A stretch of 64,000 nt of DNA from Thiomicrospira sp. XS5 (GCF_001507555.1 NZ_LQBO01000001.1:1674001-1738000); one strand, 5' to 3'. Positions 1 to 10,152 are shown, numbered from the stretch's first letter. Made by a program: numbers and translations. The notes: generated from the letters alone by a model not told the origin.

Positions 1-52
1 TACCTGCCTGTCACGCAGGGGGTCGCGGGTTCGAATCCCGTCCACTCCGCCA
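1..52 (+). tRNA. tRNA-Asp (GTC), 3' part only
   Basis: The window opens inside a tRNA gene. The anticodon stem and loop carry GTC at 10-12, followed by a variable region, a canonical TTCGAAT T-loop and the end of the acceptor stem. The encoded CCA ends at 52. The 5' part (D arm and first acceptor strand) lies outside the window. Confidence 0.93.
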
Positions 53-163
53 TTTATCTTTCTCGATCTTATTTTTCAGTCTCTTTTATCATCTTTGATG
101 ATTGTTTCGGCTATCTGTTGAATCCCGTTTTTGTGGGTTGGTATTTCTTTGAATTTCAGATAT

Positions 164-187
164 AAAAAAAGCCCCTTTCGGAGCTTT
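164..187 (-). terminator. Rho-independent terminator of fabI
   Basis: Read on the minus strand, a stem AAGCTCC/GGGGCTT closes on a GAAA tetraloop and is followed by a run of seven T. It lies about 40 bp beyond the fabI stop codon. Confidence 0.75.
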
Positions 188-192
188 ATATG

Positions 193-214
193 AAATGACC
201 AGGCCTGGCCATTT
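193..214. terminator. Hairpin built on the CCAGGCCTGG palindrome
   Basis: AAATG (193-197) and CATTT (210-214) flank the palindrome at 199-208, giving an imperfect hairpin with one mismatched pair. It sits between the fabI stop and the fabI terminator. It could be a second terminator or simply one of the repeated palindromes. Confidence 0.45.
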
Positions 215-225
215 TCGTGATGGTA

Positions 226-1002
226 TCAGTTGCTGGCTGTGGTGTTGTAACCGCCATCCACGTAAGTGATTTCACCAGTGATGCCCGATGCCAGGTCTGA
301 GCATAGGAAGGCGGCGGTGTTACCGACTTCTTCGATGCTGACGTTACGACGCAGTGGCGTGGCGGCCGCGGCTTTATCCAGCATGCTGCGGAAGTCTTTG
401 ATACCGGAAGCGGCTAGGGTGCGAATCGGGCCGGCCGATACCGCATTGACGCGGATACCGTCTTGTCCCAAATCGGCGGCCAGGTAACGTACCGTTGCTT
501 CCAAAGAGGCTTTGGCGATGCCCATGACGTTATAGTTTGGAACGGCTCTTTCCGCCCCCAGGTAGGAGACGGTGAGGACTGAACCGTTGTTTTTATTCAG
601 CATGTCATAGCCGGCTTTGGTCAAAGCTGTCAGGCTGTAAGCAGAGATGTCGTGCGCCACGGAAAAACCGGAGCGGGTTGAGGCGTCAATCATGCGGCCT
701 TCCAATTCCTCACGCGGTGCGAAAGCAACCGAGTGAACCAGAATGTCCAAACCGTCCCATTGTTTGCCCAGTTCGGCAAAGACGTTGTCGATTTGTTCGT
801 CGGAGGTGACGTCCAAAGGGAGAACGATGCTGCTGCCCAGTTCTTCGGCGACTTTTTCAACGCGACCTTTCAGTTTTTCGGTTTGATAGGTCAGGGCGAT
901 TTCCGCACCTTGTTCGTGCATTTGTTTGGCGATACCGTATGCGATGGATTTGTTATTCGCGACCCCGACGATCAGGGCTTTTTTTCCCGCAAGAAATCCC
1001 AT
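226..1002 (-). CDS. fabI: Enoyl-[acyl-carrier-protein] reductase (NADH)
   Basis: This 258-residue protein catalyses the last reductive step of each type II fatty-acid elongation cycle, reducing trans-2-enoyl-ACP with NADH in the cytoplasm. It is a divergent short-chain dehydrogenase. The N-terminal [15 protein letters not shown] is the FabI-type nucleotide-binding loop. The catalytic residues Tyr147, Tyr157 and Lys164 have the FabI Tyr-x9-Tyr-x6-Lys spacing, and the C-terminal [11 protein letters not shown] is characteristic. Length matches the family (about 260). It stands alone, followed by its own terminator, and is divergent from the ABC importer. Confidence 0.96.
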   Translation of the reverse strand: MGFLAGKKALIVGVANNKSIAYGIAKQMHEQGAEIALTYQTEKLKGRVEKVAEELGSSIVLPLDVTSDEQIDNVFAELGKQWDGLDILVHSVAFAPREELEGRMIDASTRSGFSVAHDISAYSLTALTKAGYDMLNKNNGSVLTVSYLGAERAVPNYNVMGIAKASLEATVRYLAADLGQDGIRVNAVSAGPIRTLAASGIKDFRSMLDKAAAATPLRRNVSIEEVGNTAAFLCSDLASGITGEITYVDGGYNTTASN

Positions 1003-1058
1003 TTTGACTCCTTTGTTCTACTAGGTTGTTTCCGAAAAATGTACAAAAATAATTTGGG

Positions 1059-1089
1059 TCATTATAACGTTAAAATCGGGCTATAATGA
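1059..1089. promoter_or_regulatory. Symmetrical divergent promoter region, fabI / ABC importer
   Basis: TCATTATA (1059-1066) and TATAATGA (1082-1089) are perfect 8-bp inverted arms 15 bp apart. Each arm holds a consensus TATAAT -10 element, one per strand, and each TCATTA can act as the weak -35 of the opposite promoter at 17 bp spacing. The pair would fire towards fabI (minus) and towards the gene at 1181 (plus). The promoter reading is inferred from sequence only. Confidence 0.45.
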
Positions 1090-1180
1090 TCTTCTTTTTA
1101 TTTGAAAAACCATTCGTAATTTTGATAACCTAGTCGGAATGTCGAGTCGATTCAAATCTCTCTTATAAAGCGGATGAAGC

Positions 1181-3346
1181 GTGGTTGGTAACTTCTTAAA
1201 AATCAGTGTGATTTTATCGGTAATCATGTTTTTTTCCGGCTGTGACGGCAGCCGATGGAACAGCCCTTATGAACTGTCGCAAGTGGAAGAGCCGGTGCTG
1301 TTTTCGGCTTTTTCATCCCGCCCGAAACATCTTGATCCGGTGATTTCCTATAATGCCAACGAATGGTCGATTATCAGCCAGGTCTATGAGCCGCCGCTGC
1401 AATACCATTATTTAAAACGCCCTTATACTCTTGAGCCGTTGACCCTGACGGAAATGCCGACAGTGACCTTTTTAAATCAGGCCGGAGAAGTGGTGTCCGA
1501 GGGATCCGGCGAGGTTGCCTTTTCGGAATATCGGCTGCAACTGAAACCCAACATCTATTTCCAACCCCATCCGGCCTTTGTCAAAGATGCGCAGGGGCAA
1601 CCGGCATTGGTGCCGCTTACCAACGAGCAGTTGGAAGGTATCCGAACCTTGGAAGACTTTACCGAAACCGATACCCGTCCTTTGACCGCGGACGATTATG
1701 CTTATGCCATCAAGCGTATGGCGGTGACCAGCAACCATTCGCCGATTTTGGGCACCATGAAGCCGCTGATTGTCGGCATGGCATCGTTTTCGAAAGCGGT
1801 GTCGGCGCAACCGGTGACGGTACCCGAACTCAGACAAAAGGATTTGCCCGGCGTGCAGGTGGTGTCGGACCGCGAATTGCGCATCCGCATTCATGGGGTT
1901 TATCCGCAATTTCCGTATTGGTTGAGCATGAATTTCTTCGCGCCGATTCCTTGGGAAGCGGAGGTGTTTTATGATCAGCCAGGCCTGGCGGAAAAGAATA
2001 TTTCATTGGACACCTATCCGGTCGGCACCGGCCCGTACCAATTGGTGGAGAATGACCCGAACCGTCGCATGCGCCTGCTGGCCAACCCGAATTACCATCA
2101 CGGTTTTTATCCGACCGACGGCTTGCCGGACGATGCGAATCCGAATTTGTTGAACGATGCCGGGAAGCCGTTGCCGTTTATTAAGGAAGTCATCTACTCT
2201 TTGGAAAAAGAAAGTGTGCCGTTATGGAATAAGTTCTTGCAAGGGTATTACGATGCCTCCGGTGTCAGTTCGGACAGTTTCGATCAGGCAATCTCGGTTT
2301 CCTCAGGCGGCGATTTGAGTTTGACCCCCGAAATGCGGGACAAAGGCATTCGCTTCCTGAATGTGGTAGAACCCACGGTGTTTTATTTCGGCTTTAATAT
2401 GCTCGACCCGGTGGTCGGCGGCTACAGTGAGAAACAGCGCAAATTGCGTCAAGCGATCAGCATTGCGCTGAACGAGGAAGAATTCATTTCCATTTTCCTA
2501 AACGGGCGTGGGGTGGCGGCGCAAGGACCGATTCCGCCGGGTATTTTCGGTTTTGAACCCGGCGAGGGGGGCATGGATCCATTTGTGTATGAATGGCGCA
2601 ATGGACGCCCACAGCGTAAACCTATTGAAGAAGCCAAACGCTTGCTGGCCGAAGCGGGTTACCCGAATGGCCGTCAGCCGAACGGCGACCCCTTGGTGTT
2701 GCATTACGATACGGCGGCCACCGGCCCGAACAGCAAATCACAGCTTAATTGGTACCGTAAGCAGTTTGCCAAGCTGGGAATTGAGCTGGTGATTCGCGCC
2801 ACCGATTACAATCGTTTCCAGGACAAAATGCGCACCGGGCAAGGGCAGATGTTTTCCTGGGGTTGGAACGCGGATTACCCCGATCCGGAAAACTTCCTGT
2901 TCTTGCTGGATGGCGAGCAGGCCACCGTTAAAAACAAGGGCGCGGGTATCAACTACGCCAATTACGATAATCCGGAATTCAACCGTTTGTTCAAGCAAAT
3001 CAAAACCATGTCAAACGGGCCGGAGCGTTTAGAATTGATTCGTCAAATGGTGCGCATCGCGCAACAGGACGCGCCTTGGTCTTGGGGCTTCAACCCGAAA
3101 AGCTTGGCGCTGTATCACAGTTGGTACCACAATGCCTGGGCGAACCCATTGGCGAATAACACTTTAAAATACAAGCGCTTGGATCCCAAACTTCGAGCGG
3201 AAAAACAGATTGAATGGAATCCGCCGGTGTTGTGGCCATTGATTTTGGTGCTGGTCTTGTTACTGGTGTCCATTTACCCGTTGGTACGTGCCTATCAAAA
3301 ACGGCAAAAAACCGCAATTGAAACGCATGACTCGGGAGGCGCGTAA
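1181..3346 (+). CDS. Membrane-tethered peptide-type ABC transporter substrate-binding protein (SBP family 5)
   Basis: This 721-residue extracytoplasmic binding protein captures peptides or a similar solute for the importer encoded immediately downstream. The start is GTG. An upstream ATG at 1174 closes after six codons in another frame. Residues 1-20 form a lipoprotein signal with lipobox FFSGC, Cys21. Asp follows the Cys, the classical inner-membrane retention signal that blocks Lol export. The body is SBP_bac_5-like (VGTGPYQLVENDPNRRMRLLANPNYH; FSWGWNADYPDPENF). Unusually, a hydrophobic C-terminal segment (WPLILVLVLLLVSIYPLV) and a basic tail follow, so the protein is probably held in the inner membrane at both ends. 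The next gene begins at the base after the stop codon. Confidence 0.88.
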   Translation: MVGNFLKISVILSVIMFFSGCDGSRWNSPYELSQVEEPVLFSAFSSRPKHLDPVISYNANEWSIISQVYEPPLQYHYLKRPYTLEPLTLTEMPTVTFLNQAGEVVSEGSGEVAFSEYRLQLKPNIYFQPHPAFVKDAQGQPALVPLTNEQLEGIRTLEDFTETDTRPLTADDYAYAIKRMAVTSNHSPILGTMKPLIVGMASFSKAVSAQPVTVPELRQKDLPGVQVVSDRELRIRIHGVYPQFPYWLSMNFFAPIPWEAEVFYDQPGLAEKNISLDTYPVGTGPYQLVENDPNRRMRLLANPNYHHGFYPTDGLPDDANPNLLNDAGKPLPFIKEVIYSLEKESVPLWNKFLQGYYDASGVSSDSFDQAISVSSGGDLSLTPEMRDKGIRFLNVVEPTVFYFGFNMLDPVVGGYSEKQRKLRQAISIALNEEEFISIFLNGRGVAAQGPIPPGIFGFEPGEGGMDPFVYEWRNGRPQRKPIEEAKRLLAEAGYPNGRQPNGDPLVLHYDTAATGPNSKSQLNWYRKQFAKLGIELVIRATDYNRFQDKMRTGQGQMFSWGWNADYPDPENFLFLLDGEQATVKNKGAGINYANYDNPEFNRLFKQIKTMSNGPERLELIRQMVRIAQQDAPWSWGFNPKSLALYHSWYHNAWANPLANNTLKYKRLDPKLRAEKQIEWNPPVLWPLILVLVLLLVSIYPLVRAYQKRQKTAIETHDSGGA

Positions 3347-4327
3347 ATGCTGGCTTATATCGTAAGGCGCTTGTTGTTCGCCATTCCGATTCTGATTGGG
3401 GTGAACCTGATTACCTTTGCACTGTTTTTCATGGTAAACACGCCGGACGACATGGCACGTACGCACTTGGGCGCCAAACAGACTTCACCGGAGATGATTG
3501 AAGCCTGGAAGCAAGACCATGGTTACGACAAGCCGTTGTTCTACAACGAAAAAGCGCCAGGCCTGGGTGTTTTGACCAATACCTTATTTGTTAATGAGTC
3601 GGTCAAACTCTTCACGTTTGATTTTGGCCAATCGGATGATGGACGACAGATTTCGGCGGATATTCAGGAGCGTATGTGGCCAAGTCTGGCCATTGCCTTG
3701 CCGACCTTCCTCATCGGCTTGGTGACCAATATTTCGTTGGCCTTGTTGATTGTTCTGTTCCGAGGGTCGGTGCTCGACAGCGTGACCATGATGGTGGCAG
3801 TGGCGATTATGTCGATTTCCGGACTGTTTTACATCATCGCCGGTCAGGTGTTGTTCAGCAAAATTTGGCACTGGGTGCCGATTTCCGGTTACAGCGAAGG
3901 TTGGGATGCTTTCAAGTTTTTGATTCTGCCGGTAGCCATCGGTATCTTTGCCGGGCTGGGTGCCGGTGTGCGTTGGTATCGCAGTATTTTTCTGGAAGAA
4001 ATCAATAAGGATTACATTCGCACAGCCCGGGCCAAGGGGCTGTCCGAAATTAAAGTGTTGTTCGGCCATTTGTTGCAAAACGGACTCCTGCCGATTCTGA
4101 CCGGCGTGGTGGTGGTGATTCCGACCTTGTTCATGGGCAGCTTGATTATGGAGTCTTTCTTCGGTATTCCAGGCCTGGGCAGTTATACGATTGACGCCAT
4201 CAATGCGCAGGATTTCGCCATCGTGAAGTCGATGGTGTTCCTCGGTTCGGTGTTGTATATCATCGGTCTGATTCTGACCGATATTTCCTATACGGTGTTT
4301 GACCCGAGAGTGAGGTTGGACGGATGA
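3347..4327 (+). CDS. Peptide-type ABC transporter permease (DppB/YejB-like)
   Basis: This 326-residue inner-membrane permease begins MLAYIVRRLLFAIPILIGVNLITF, the standard first helix of DppB/OppB-type subunits. About six transmembrane segments follow. The EAA loop reads DYIRTARAKGLSEIKVLFGHLLQNGLLPI and would contact the ATPase. The C-terminus ends SYTVFDPRVRLDG, typical of the family. The start directly abuts the binding-protein stop codon, and the stop overlaps the next permease by 4 bp (ATGA), so the genes are translationally coupled. Confidence 0.92.
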   Translation: MLAYIVRRLLFAIPILIGVNLITFALFFMVNTPDDMARTHLGAKQTSPEMIEAWKQDHGYDKPLFYNEKAPGLGVLTNTLFVNESVKLFTFDFGQSDDGRQISADIQERMWPSLAIALPTFLIGLVTNISLALLIVLFRGSVLDSVTMMVAVAIMSISGLFYIIAGQVLFSKIWHWVPISGYSEGWDAFKFLILPVAIGIFAGLGAGVRWYRSIFLEEINKDYIRTARAKGLSEIKVLFGHLLQNGLLPILTGVVVVIPTLFMGSLIMESFFGIPGLGSYTIDAINAQDFAIVKSMVFLGSVLYIIGLILTDISYTVFDPRVRLDG

Positions 4328-5685
4328 TGGGCATCAGCTTGGAAATGCTTTGGACGGATTACATGATCTGGGGACTGATGTTGGCCTTGCTGGTGTGGGC
4401 GCGTTTGATCAGCCGTTCACCACAGGTACGTCAACAATGGTTGCAAATTTTCGAATCGCGTTTGGCAATGATTTCTGCGATTCTGTTGATGGTGTATTTG
4501 TTGATTGCTCTGATGGATTCGGTGCATTTCCGCGTTGAAGCGTCGTCCACGCAGTTGTCGGATAATCAAAGTGTGCTGGACACCGCCTTACCGCATTTGG
4601 CGAGTGATCAGGAACGCACTTACTCCGCACCGTTTGCGACGACCGAATACAACAAGAGTTTGGAAGTCGGCGACGATGGCCGCGTCGAACAGCGTTACCG
4701 TCCCTTGAAGTATGTGGAACCGGTGTCGATTGTTCAGGCCAGCTTGGAAGCCGCTTTGGCCGGATTACTGATCAGTTTGTTGTTGATTTTATTGCACGCC
4801 TTGTGGCGCTCACGGGTTCACCGACTGTCGTTACTGGCCTACAGCCGCCAAGTATGGTTTAACCAAACACGTCTGCCTTGGCGGACCGGCTATTTGACAC
4901 TGATACTGGTGGTTGTCTTTTTGGCTTGGCTCTATCATCTCAGTTTCTTCTATCATGTGTTCGGCACCGACAAGGTGGGCAACGATGTGTTGTACGAATC
5001 CTTGAAAAGTATTCGAACCGGCGTGTTGATCGGGGTGCTGACCACTTTGGTGATGTTGCCGTTGTCGTTGATTCTGGGCATCAGCGCGGGTTTGTTCCGC
5101 GGCTGGGTGGATGACGTCATCCAATACATTTACACCACCTTGAACTCGATTCCCGGTGTTTTGTTGATTGCCGCCGCCGTCCTGGTGATGCAAGCAATTA
5201 TGAGCAACAATCCGGAATGGTTCAGCAGCACGGAAGAGCGCGCGGACATTCGATTGCTGTTCCTGATTTTTATTCTTGGCATGACCAGTTGGACCGGACT
5301 GTGCCGATTGCTTCGCGCCGAAACCCTGAAAATCAGCCAAGTCGATTACGTCACAGCCTCGAAAGCGTTTGGCGTCAGCCGCTTCCGCATCATCGGCCGT
5401 CACATCATGCCGAATGTCATGCACATCGTATTGATCGCGGTGGTGCTGGATTTCAGTGGCCTGGTGTTGGCGGAAGCCGTTTTGTCGTACGTTGGCGTCG
5501 GGGTGGACCCGACCATGCACAGTTGGGGAAATATGATCAACCAGGCGCGCTTGGAAATGGCGCGGGAACCGATGGTCTGGTGGTCGCTGTTTTCGGCTTT
5601 CTTCTTTATGTTTATCTTGGTGCTGGCCGCCAATTTATTCTCGGATCGGGTGCAGACCGTGCTGGATCCGCGTAATCAGAAATAA
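4324..5685 (+). CDS. Peptide-type ABC transporter permease (DppC/YejE-like), long N-terminal region
   Basis: This 453-residue second permease subunit is longer than a typical DppC (about 300). An N-terminal extension carries extra membrane segments and a polar periplasmic stretch at about residues 60-130. The second half holds the transporter core: FGTDKVGNDVLYESLKSIRTGVLIGV, then the EAA loop DYVTASKAFGVSRFRIIGRHIMPNVMHIV and the ending VQTVLDPRNQK. It overlaps the previous gene by 4 bp. The extended form resembles YejE-type subunits; the substrate is not determinable from sequence. Confidence 0.88.
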   Translation: MMGISLEMLWTDYMIWGLMLALLVWARLISRSPQVRQQWLQIFESRLAMISAILLMVYLLIALMDSVHFRVEASSTQLSDNQSVLDTALPHLASDQERTYSAPFATTEYNKSLEVGDDGRVEQRYRPLKYVEPVSIVQASLEAALAGLLISLLLILLHALWRSRVHRLSLLAYSRQVWFNQTRLPWRTGYLTLILVVVFLAWLYHLSFFYHVFGTDKVGNDVLYESLKSIRTGVLIGVLTTLVMLPLSLILGISAGLFRGWVDDVIQYIYTTLNSIPGVLLIAAAVLVMQAIMSNNPEWFSSTEERADIRLLFLIFILGMTSWTGLCRLLRAETLKISQVDYVTASKAFGVSRFRIIGRHIMPNVMHIVLIAVVLDFSGLVLAEAVLSYVGVGVDPTMHSWGNMINQARLEMAREPMVWWSLFSAFFFMFILVLAANLFSDRVQTVLDPRNQK

Positions 5686-5700
5686 TGTTAGGATGAATCT

Positions 5701-7350
5701 ATGGCATCACAAGAACCCGTATTGAGCGTTGAGAACCTGGCAATCAAAGCCGGTGACACTTCGCTGGTCAAAAACATCAGCTTTCAGATTCAACCGGGGG
5801 AAATTTTCGCGTTGGTCGGGGAATCGGGCAGCGGCAAATCCCTGACCTCATTAGCGATTATGCGTCTGCTGCCGGAAGCACTGGACATCACCGGCGGGCA
5901 AATTGTGCTCAACGAAGAAAGTCTGTTCTTGTTGCCGGAAGTGAAAATGCAACGAGTGCGCGGTCAACAGGTGGCGATGATTTTTCAGGAACCGATGACG
6001 TCCTTGAACCCGGTGATGAAAGTGGGGGATCAAGTCGCGGAAGCCTTGAAGGTTCATTTAAAAATGAATCGCCAGGCCGCTCGTAAAAAGGTGATCAGCC
6101 TGTTTGAGGAAGTCGGCATTCCCGACCCGGAGGCACGTTACGACTGGTATCCGCACCAATTGTCCGGTGGGCAGAAGCAACGCGTAATGATTGCGATGGC
6201 GTTGGCTTGTGAGCCGGATTTGTTGATTGCCGATGAACCGACGACCGCTTTGGACGTCACCATTCAAGCCCAGGTGTTGGAGCTGCTGAAACGGTTGCGC
6301 GATGAGCGAGGCCTGGCGATTTTATTCATTACCCATGACATGGGCGTGGTCAACGAAATGGCGGACCGCGTGGCGGTGATGAAGCAGGGTGAATTGGTCG
6401 AGCAGGCGGATAAAGCGCACTTCTTTGCCAACCCGACCCATCCGTATACCCAAAAACTGCTGGCCGATGCCGTGCCGAAACTGACGTACAAGCCGGTTTC
6501 GGAAGCGCGCAGTCTGTTGCGCATCAGCGATTTGAAAGTGCATTTTCCGATTAAAAAAGGCATTTTCCAGCGCACCGTCGGCTATGTGAAAGCGGTGGAC
6601 GGCGTCAATCTGGCGATTAATCGCGGTGAAACCTTGGCGCTGGTCGGCGAATCCGGCAGTGGCAAGAGTACCATCGGGCAGGCGATTTTACGCTTGGTGG
6701 ACGCGACGTTTGGCGAAGTGGAGTTTCATACCGAATCGGAAATCGTCGATTTGCTGCCCTTGAATGAACGCCATATGAAGCCGTTTCGCAAACGGGTACA
6801 GGTGATTTTTCAGGACCCGTTCTCAGCGCTGAACCCGCGAATGCAGATTCGTGACATTATCCGTGAAGGCATGAATACCTTGAAAGTCGGGCCGAAAACC
6901 CCGGCCGAGCAGGATGACCGCATTGATGAATTGTTGGAGCAGGTCGGTTTGTTGCCGGAGCATAAGTTCCGTTACCCGCATGAGTTCTCCGGCGGCCAGC
7001 GCCAGCGCATCGGCATTGCTCGTGCCTTGGCGGTGGAGCCGGAGTTGATTATCTGTGACGAGCCGACCAGCGCCTTGGACGTATCGGTAAGAGCGCAGGT
7101 ATTGGAGCTGTTGAATCGATTGCAGCAGCAATATCACATGTCGTATCTGTTCATTACCCATGACCTATCGATTATTCCCGCCATCGCCCATCAGGTGGCG
7201 GTGATGAAAGAAGGGCAGATTGTCGAACAGGGACCGGTGGAAGACATTATGCTGAACCCGCAGCATGATTACACTCGCAAGCTGTTGGATTCCGCGCCGG
7301 AGTTGATTAAACAGGCCTTTAATCGTCCGCCAGAGACACCAGCACTTTAA
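5701..7350 (+). CDS. Duplicated ABC transporter ATPase of the peptide importer (YejF/DppDF-like)
   Basis: This 549-residue protein carries two complete nucleotide-binding domains and so supplies both motors of the importer. Domain 1 has Walker [12 protein letters not shown], signature [15 protein letters not shown] and Walker [13 protein letters not shown]. Domain 2 has Walker [12 protein letters not shown], signature [15 protein letters not shown] and Walker [13 protein letters not shown]. Each domain ends in an oligopeptide-type C-terminal segment ([11 protein letters not shown] and [11 protein letters not shown]). It is the last gene of the four-gene operon, 15 bp after the permease, and is followed by a palindrome-cored terminator. 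Confidence 0.94.
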   Translation: MASQEPVLSVENLAIKAGDTSLVKNISFQIQPGEIFALVGESGSGKSLTSLAIMRLLPEALDITGGQIVLNEESLFLLPEVKMQRVRGQQVAMIFQEPMTSLNPVMKVGDQVAEALKVHLKMNRQAARKKVISLFEEVGIPDPEARYDWYPHQLSGGQKQRVMIAMALACEPDLLIADEPTTALDVTIQAQVLELLKRLRDERGLAILFITHDMGVVNEMADRVAVMKQGELVEQADKAHFFANPTHPYTQKLLADAVPKLTYKPVSEARSLLRISDLKVHFPIKKGIFQRTVGYVKAVDGVNLAINRGETLALVGESGSGKSTIGQAILRLVDATFGEVEFHTESEIVDLLPLNERHMKPFRKRVQVIFQDPFSALNPRMQIRDIIREGMNTLKVGPKTPAEQDDRIDELLEQVGLLPEHKFRYPHEFSGGQRQRIGIARALAVEPELIICDEPTSALDVSVRAQVLELLNRLQQQYHMSYLFITHDLSIIPAIAHQVAVMKEGQIVEQGPVEDIMLNPQHDYTRKLLDSAPELIKQAFNRPPETPAL

Positions 7351-7364
7351 TTCAAGCGAGTATG

Positions 7365-7390
7365 AAAAGTCACCAGGCCTGGCGACTTTT
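7365..7390. terminator. Bidirectional terminator with CCAGGCCTGG core
   Basis: AAAAGTCA and CGACTTTT flank the palindrome at 7373-7382, forming a long stem with one mismatch and T-rich sides in both directions. It lies between the convergent ABC ATPase and ppsA genes. Confidence 0.75.
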
Positions 7391-7413
7391 CAGATAAGTG
7401 CTTTCACGCTCAA

Positions 7414-9828
7414 TCAGGTTTTGGCCTGACCTTCCAGTTCAGCAATGCATTGCATGGTTTTCAACACCGAATCCGGATTCAAACTGATGGAGTCGATACC
7501 CAGTTCAATCAGGAATTCGGCCATTTCCGGATAATCCGACGGCGCCTGACCGCATAGTCCGGAGTGCAGTCCATTGCGCTTAGCTCCTTCAACCGCCCAT
7601 TTAATCATGGTTTTCACGCCTTCGGCACGTTCGTCGTAACTGTCCGCGACCAAGGCGGAATCCCGATCCACGCCGAGCACCAACTGCGTCAAATCATTCG
7701 AGCCGATGGAGATGCCGTCAAAGTAGGGCGCGAAGGCGTCCATTTCAAGTACATTGTTGGGAATCTCGCACATCATGTAGATTTTCAACGCATTTTTATT
7801 ACGCTTCAAACCATGTTTTTCCATGGTTTCAATCACTTTTTGTGCTTCGACCACGCGCCGTACAAATGGAATCATCACGATGACATTGCTGAAACCCATT
7901 TCTTCACGCACGTGTTTGATGGCCTGGCATTCCAGAGCAAAGGCCGGTTCAAACGCCTCGGAAATATAACGCGATGCGCCGCGGTAGCCCAACATGGGGT
8001 TTTCTTCATCCGGTTCGAAATATTTTCCGCCCAGCAGGCTGGCGTATTCGTTGGATTTAAAGTCCGACAGGCGGACCACAACCGGTTTCGGGTAGAAGGC
8101 GGCGGCGATGGTGCCAATCCCGCTGGCGAGTTTGTCGATGAAAAAGGCTTCGCCGTTATCGTAACCGCTGATGAGCCCGTCGAGTTGTTCGCGAACGGTT
8201 TTGGCGGTGACTTTTTCGGGTTGCAACAGGGCGAGCGGATGGGCCTTGACCGATTCGTTGATGATGAACTCCATTCTCGCCAGCCCGACGCCCTGATTCG
8301 GGATGAAGCTGGTTTGAAAGGCCAACGCCGGATTGCCGAGGTTGAGCATGATGTCGGTCTTCGGCATATCCAGATCGGACAGGTCGGTTTCATGGATTTC
8401 AAAGGGTTGCTTGCCGAGATAGACCTTGCCGGTGTCGCCCTCGGCGCAGGAAACCGTGACTTCCGGGTTGGATTCCAGCTCCTTGGTGGCGTGCGGGCAG
8501 CCGACAATGGCCGGAATACCAAGCTCGCGTGCAATAATGGCGGCGTGGCAGGTACGGCCCCCGCGATTAGTGATAATGGCCGACGCGATTTTCATCACCG
8601 GTTCCCAATCCGGGGTGGTGATGTCGGTGACGAGGATTTCACCGGCTTTGAATTGATCGATGTAGGCCACGTCCTGAATGACGTGGGCCTGGCCGTGAGC
8701 GACTTTGCTGCCGACGGCACGGCCTTCCACCAGGATTTGCGCATCCGGTTCCGGTGAGATTTGATAGGTTTTCAACTGGGTGCCGACCTGTTGCGACGCA
8801 ACGGTTTCCGGACGTGCCTGGACGATGTAAAGTTGTCCATCATCGCCGTCTTTGGCCCATTCAATGTCCATCGGGCGTTGAGTGCCGATTTTGTCACTGT
8901 AATGTTTTTCAATGCGGATGGCGTAATCGGCCAGTTTTAAGACTTCCTCGTCGGTGATGCAGAAAGCCTGGCGTTCGGCGAGAGAGGTGCTGATGTTGTG
9001 CACCGGCGACTTATGGGCATCCGCCGCATAAATCATTTTGATTTTCTTGGCGCCAAGGTGGCGACGCAGTACCGTTCGGTAACCTTGTTCAAAGGTTGGT
9101 TTATGAACATAAAATTCGTCCGGATCGACAGCCCCTTGGACGACGTTTTCGCCCAGACCGTAAGCGCCGGTAATGAACACCGCATCTTTAAAACCGGTTT
9201 CGGTGTCGATCGAGAACATCACCCCGGATGCGGATAAATCGGAGCGCACCATTTTTTGGACACCAATCGACAGTCCGACATCAAAGTGATCGAACCCTTG
9301 GTCAATTCGGTAATGGATGGCGCGGTCGGTGAACAAGCTGGCAAAACAGCGTTTACAGGCATCGAGTAGGGCGGTTTCTCCGCTGATATTGAGGTAGGTG
9401 TCCTGTTGGCCGGCGAAGCTGGCGGTGGGCAGGTCTTCCGCCGTCGCTGAGCTACGAATGGCCATGGTAATTGGCGTGGTGAAACAATCGCTTAAAAAAT
9501 GATAAGCGTCGAGAATTTCGTCGATCAACGCTTGTGGCAGATTGGCATGGTAAACCAATTGCCGTGCGGCCTGACCGCGTTCGGCTAAATCGGTTACGCT
9601 GGATTCGTCGAGCGGGTCGAGAATGTCGTGAAGCTTGTCCCACAAATCGTTTTCCGTTAAAACGGCTCGATAGGCTTCGGCGGTGACGGCAAAACCGTTT
9701 GGTACCGGAACGCCCACTGGGGTCAGGGCTTGAAACATTTCTCCCAGGGAGGCGTTTTTGCCACCCACCAATGGAATATCATCAATTCCAATCTCATCAA
9801 AAAAACGAATATAACGCCGCTTTGCCAT
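7414..9828 (-). CDS. ppsA: Phosphoenolpyruvate synthase
   Basis: This 804-residue enzyme converts pyruvate, ATP and water to PEP, AMP and phosphate, feeding gluconeogenesis and the aromatic pathway. The N-terminal ATP-grasp region starts with LVGGKNASLGEM. The central swivelling domain has the phospho-His motif GGRTCHAAIIARELGIPAIVG. The C-terminal PEP-binding barrel includes GSNDLTQLVLGVDRDS and the catalytic Cys motif GLCGQAPSDYPE. Length matches family members (about 790). It is monocistronic, with a long upstream region shared with the divergent haem protein gene. Confidence 0.96.
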   Translation of the reverse strand: MAKRRYIRFFDEIGIDDIPLVGGKNASLGEMFQALTPVGVPVPNGFAVTAEAYRAVLTENDLWDKLHDILDPLDESSVTDLAERGQAARQLVYHANLPQALIDEILDAYHFLSDCFTTPITMAIRSSATAEDLPTASFAGQQDTYLNISGETALLDACKRCFASLFTDRAIHYRIDQGFDHFDVGLSIGVQKMVRSDLSASGVMFSIDTETGFKDAVFITGAYGLGENVVQGAVDPDEFYVHKPTFEQGYRTVLRRHLGAKKIKMIYAADAHKSPVHNISTSLAERQAFCITDEEVLKLADYAIRIEKHYSDKIGTQRPMDIEWAKDGDDGQLYIVQARPETVASQQVGTQLKTYQISPEPDAQILVEGRAVGSKVAHGQAHVIQDVAYIDQFKAGEILVTDITTPDWEPVMKIASAIITNRGGRTCHAAIIARELGIPAIVGCPHATKELESNPEVTVSCAEGDTGKVYLGKQPFEIHETDLSDLDMPKTDIMLNLGNPALAFQTSFIPNQGVGLARMEFIINESVKAHPLALLQPEKVTAKTVREQLDGLISGYDNGEAFFIDKLASGIGTIAAAFYPKPVVVRLSDFKSNEYASLLGGKYFEPDEENPMLGYRGASRYISEAFEPAFALECQAIKHVREEMGFSNVIVMIPFVRRVVEAQKVIETMEKHGLKRNKNALKIYMMCEIPNNVLEMDAFAPYFDGISIGSNDLTQLVLGVDRDSALVADSYDERAEGVKTMIKWAVEGAKRNGLHSGLCGQAPSDYPEMAEFLIELGIDSISLNPDSVLKTMQCIAELEGQAKT

Positions 9829-10152
9829 GATGTTCTCCTAACCCGAATATTTCATAAATTTGCACCGACTTTGCTTGTTCCTTGATTCCACAAGAAATAT
9901 TTTCTCAGTCGGCCGTAATCACCGATACGACGCTTCTTCGAAAGTTTCCTTGTGAAACCAATGCTCTGCGCAATCTCAGCACAAATTCATGAAACATTCG
10001 GCTAAAAAGTTGTATAGTTTGTAAGTGTTAATGCTGTGTAACATCATACGCCCTTCCCAGGCGGATTCAAACCAAAACAAAAACACATCCGGCCGTTTGC
10101 ACAGCATGCTGTTCCCAGACCAATTGTAACCCGATAATGAGGAGATTTGATC
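9829..10152. promoter_or_regulatory. Divergent intergenic region ppsA / haem protein, with a 12-bp palindrome
   Basis: This 324-bp stretch has no credible gene. It must hold the promoters of ppsA (minus) and of the gene at 10153 (plus). A perfect palindrome ACAGCATGCTGT lies at 10101-10112, 40 bp before the plus-strand start, and could be an operator. GAGGAG at 10139-10144 is a strong ribosome binding site for that gene. No clear -35/-10 pair was assigned. Confidence 0.5.

Noticed and set aside
7564-8757. 397-codon open frame antisense to ppsA
   Set aside because: It is a shadow of a well-supported ppsA; the His/Phe/Asp-rich translation is typical of an antisense frame in a GC-balanced gene.
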